Source: Kiritimatiellia bacterium (GTDB taxonomy: Bacteria; Verrucomicrobiota; Kiritimatiellia; RFP12; UBA1067). Taken from it: a DNA stretch of 64,000 bases. A program made the translations under genes and the position numbers. The stretch lies in NCBI GenBank assembly GCA_017454745.1, contig JAFTCL010000011.1:1-64000 (forward strand), written 5' to 3'. Under the pieces are notes generated by a model, which was given only the letters and a program-made list of their open reading frames with translations, did not search any database and had not been told where the DNA came from. Shown in pieces: positions 61,912 through 64,000 of this stretch; the stretch's first letter is position 1; every line of letters starts with the position of its first letter.

Positions 61912-64000
61912 TTAAAGCGCAGGCAATGACTCTATCGGCTTCAATTTTGCGAAACGCGGCCTATTCTCACTCCATGCCGACAAGAGCCGTGCCGCCTTTT
62001 GCGACCCGGTGCGCCTCACGTGTTCCTGCAAGAGGGAAATGAGCGTATGTTCATCGTCCGACCCGGCCTCAACCGGGAACAAATCGACGGAATCAAGATT
62101 ACAGTTTAGATCAAGCGTAGCCGACCCATCGTAAACATAAACGGCCCCGCCCGTCATTCCTGCCGCGAAATTCACGCCGACCGGGCCAATAATAACGGCA
62201 ATGCCGCCCGTCATGTACTCGCAACCATGGTCGCCGATCCCCTCGACAACCAGTGTCGCGCCGGAATTCCGGATACCGAAGCGTTCGCCGGCTAGACCGT
62301 TGATGAAAATCGACCCCGATGTGGCGCCGTAAGCGATAACGTTTCCGGCGATAACATTGGTTTCGGGAATAAACGACGGGGTTTCCCGGTTTTCCGGCAT
62401 TTCCGGCGGACGGATGGTTATAACACCGCCAGAAAGCGACTTGCCGATGTAGTCATTCGCCTCGCCCGCCAAATTGAAAGTGATGCCTCTCGCCAAGAAA
62501 GCGCCGAAAGACTGTCCGGCGACTCCGCGGAACTGGACTGTAACCTGGTCAAACGCTTTTTTAGCGTCCGGATCAGAAGAGAAACGGAGTTTTGCCAGAT
62601 AGCCGGACAATGCCGCGCCAACGGCCCGATCGCAATTGGATATGCCACGCTTAAGCTCCGTCACGCCTTCGGAATTTAGATACGGAATCAGTTCGCGCAA
62701 GTCATAATTATCCTTGGCATCGGACTTAAAACCAAAGACCTTCGGCGCGGCGGAAGAATTTCCGAGGTCCGAATTGTTCTGCAGACCATCGCAAGAAACC
62801 TGATCTCCGCCAGTCGGTGAAGGTTCCAGCAAATCGCCAAAATCGAAACTGGCACCCTCTTGCGGCACGAGCAAATCGGTGCGTCCGCGAATCGATGCCA
62901 ACGAATTAACGCCGAGCGAAGCAAGAATCTCCCGGACTTCTTTAGCAAGAAAACGGAAGTACGATTGAAGATGTTCCGGCCTGCCGGCGAACTTGGCCCG
63001 CAACTCATCTTTTTGCGTGGCAATCCCCACCGGACAACAGTTGAGGTTGCAATTGCGGCACTGCACACATCCGAGAGACACCAGCATTGACGTACCGAAC
63101 GCAAATTCGTCTGCGCCAAGTATCGCCGCGATAACGATGTCGCGCCCAGTGCGAATCTGGCCGTCCACCTGAAGCTTTACATGTTCGCGAAGGTTATTTT
63201 TGACAAGTGTCTGGTGGGCTTCAGCGAGTCCGACCTCCCAAGGCAACCCGGCGTGTTTCATCGATGTCAACGGCGCGGCGCCAGTTCCGCCGTCGAAGCC
63301 GGAGATGACTATCGCGTCCGCATGCGCCTTGGCGACACCGGCCGCAATGGTACCAACGCCGGCCTCGGATACCAGCTTCACCGATACCCGCGCCTCCGGA
63401 TTTGCACACTTGAGGTCGTAGATTAACTGCGCCAAATCCTCAATGGAATAGATATCGTGGTGCGGCGGCGGGGATATGAGCGTAGTGCCGGGTTTCGCGT
63501 GGCGCAGGCGCGCCACCAATGCATTTACCTTGTGTCCCGGCAACTGTCCGCCTTCCCCGGGCTTCGCGCCCTGCGCGAGTTTTATCTGCAAATCCTTCGC
63601 GGAGCGGATGTATTCTATCGTCACGCCGAAACGCCCCGAAGCAATCTGCTTAATCGCGCTATTCTTTTCCGTGCCAAACCGCTCGGGATTCTCTCCGCCC
63701 TCGCCGGAATTGGACATGGTGCCAAGCCCGTTCAAAGCAAGAGCAATTGTTTCATGCGCCTCAGGAGAGAGCGATCCAAGTGACATGGCCCCGCCGATAA
63801 AGTGCTTAACGATGGAATCGACGGGTTCGACAAATGTTGTCATTTTGGAATTGTTGCCAGTTTCCAATTGACCATTGGAATTGGCAACATTCGCAAATTT
63901 CAGCTGAGAACGCAGCGTGACATGGCTATGCCGGTCGATGTCGTCGGTGTAACGCTTGAACCGCTCATAGTCGTTGTGGCGGACAGACTCCCTAAAATCA
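61912..64000 (-). CDS. gltB: Glutamate synthase large subunit, C-terminal part (partial)
   Basis: Continues beyond the window: the frame is open to 64000 (the sequence reads DFRESVRHNDYERFKRYTDD at the edge). The visible about 696 residues include the FMN/synthase barrel (GAMSLGSLSPEAH, GEGGENPERFG, GGTGAAPLTS), the cysteine-rich cluster motif GCVQCRNCNLNCCPVGIATQ of the iron-sulfur centre, and the C-terminal GXGXG beta-helix (GGVITIRPPE, GDHGCEYMTGG). It makes glutamate from glutamine and 2-oxoglutarate. An in-frame repeat at 63845-63888 encodes an inserted ANSNGQLETGNN-like stretch before the GAMS motif. Confidence 0.93.
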   Translation of the reverse strand, partial: DFRESVRHNDYERFKRYTDDIDRHSHVTLRSQLKFANVANSNGQLETGNNSKMTTFVEPVDSIVKHFIGGAMSLGSLSPEAHETIALALNGLGTMSNSGEGGENPERFGTEKNSAIKQIASGRFGVTIEYIRSAKDLQIKLAQGAKPGEGGQLPGHKVNALVARLRHAKPGTTLISPPPHHDIYSIEDLAQLIYDLKCANPEARVSVKLVSEAGVGTIAAGVAKAHADAIVISGFDGGTGAAPLTSMKHAGLPWEVGLAEAHQTLVKNNLREHVKLQVDGQIRTGRDIVIAAILGADEFAFGTSMLVSLGCVQCRNCNLNCCPVGIATQKDELRAKFAGRPEHLQSYFRFLAKEVREILASLGVNSLASIRGRTDLLVPQEGASFDFGDLLEPSPTGGDQVSCDGLQNNSDLGNSSAAPKVFGFKSDAKDNYDLRELIPYLNSEGVTELKRGISNCDRAVGAALSGYLAKLRFSSDPDAKKAFDQVTVQFRGVAGQSFGAFLARGITFNLAGEANDYIGKSLSGGVITIRPPEMPENRETPSFIPETNVIAGNVIAYGATSGSIFINGLAGERFGIRNSGATLVVEGIGDHGCEYMTGGIAVIIGPVGVNFAAGMTGGAVYVYDGSATLDLNCNLDSVDLFPVEAGSDDEHTLISLLQEHVRRTGSQKAARLLSAWSENRPRFAKLKPIESLPAL
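63845..63888 (-). repeat. In-frame inserted repeat in gltB
   Basis: The 9-mer TTGGAATTG occurs at 63845-63853 and again at 63875-63883, 30 bp apart. Between and beyond them GTTGCCA (63853) and TGGCAAC (63882) form an imperfect palindrome of about 36 bp with ATTGGAA/TTCCAAT inside. Thirty base pairs is ten codons, so the frame is kept. Confidence 0.6.

Overview
The window looks like chromosome from a member of the PVC superphylum, most likely a gut-type Kiritimatiellota (Kiritimatiellae) or a close Verrucomicrobiota/Lentisphaerota relative. The best single clue is a 51-residue lysine/arginine-rich gene at 23779-23934 that matches the 'small basic protein' family known from Chlamydiae and Verrucomicrobia. 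Supporting clues are the many secreted proteins built from glycoside hydrolase, DUF1080, chitobiase C-terminal (CHB_HEX), lamin-tail, PA14 and CotH modules, autotransporter-type beta-strand repeats, and a Tat-exported Gfo/Idh/MocA oxidoreductase. Taxonomy is inferred; no rRNA is present.

Layout. 258-5142: two secreted proteins, a sialate O-acetylesterase and a beta-strand-repeat protein. 5268-17615: a long plus-strand run that starts with phospholipid genes (plsY, gpsA) and tlyA and passes into a secreted esterase, a 2Fe-2S/ASKHA corrinoid-activator-type protein, a GH78 rhamnosidase, a GH106-like protein and a large zinc metalloprotease. 17968-21257 (minus): purine nucleoside phosphorylase and a secreted 811-residue protein. 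21545-26081 (plus): eda, proB, thpR, the small basic protein, ribosomal protein S1, and a GH97-tail-like protein. 26084-30098 (minus): accD, accA, a membrane protein and an esterase-DUF1080 fusion. 30282-36047 (minus): a 1921-residue surface protein with a CotH domain. 36233-38980 (plus): DUF1080 protein and two glycosyltransferases. 38999-44119 (minus): pgk, NeuD-like acyltransferase, Kef-type antiporter, HAD phosphatase, LMW phosphatase. 44398-54065 (minus): tRNA-Pro, GH16 protein, a coiled-coil protein, Tat-Gfo/Idh, GH31 and an Rpn-type nuclease. 54252-54326: tRNA-Met. 54372-61722 (minus): a possible six-gene operon (Gfo/Idh, sugar isomerase, RluA, DinG, aroE, DMT transporter). 61912-64000 (minus): C-terminal part of gltB.

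Functionally, the accessory genes point to a saccharolytic organism that attacks complex, acetylated and rhamnose- or sialate-containing glycans outside the inner membrane, with housekeeping genes for lipids, amino acids and translation interleaved.

The most unusual signal is a set of short repeats that sit inside coding sequence without breaking the frame. The GH31 gene carries two related palindromic elements of about 52-54 bp, one of them between the predicted catalytic nucleophile and the acid/base, and a third AT-rich word-repeat tract. gltB carries a 30-bp in-frame insertion-like unit flanked by a 9-bp direct repeat. Two intergenic spacers (17616-17967 and 21340-21480) are built from similar short repeated words in both orientations. 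A second theme is a recurrent extended -10 promoter (T-run, TGG, then TA-rich hexamer), which in two cases lies so close to the start codon that the mRNA should be leaderless or nearly so. No CRISPR array, prophage or insertion sequence with a classical transposase was seen.
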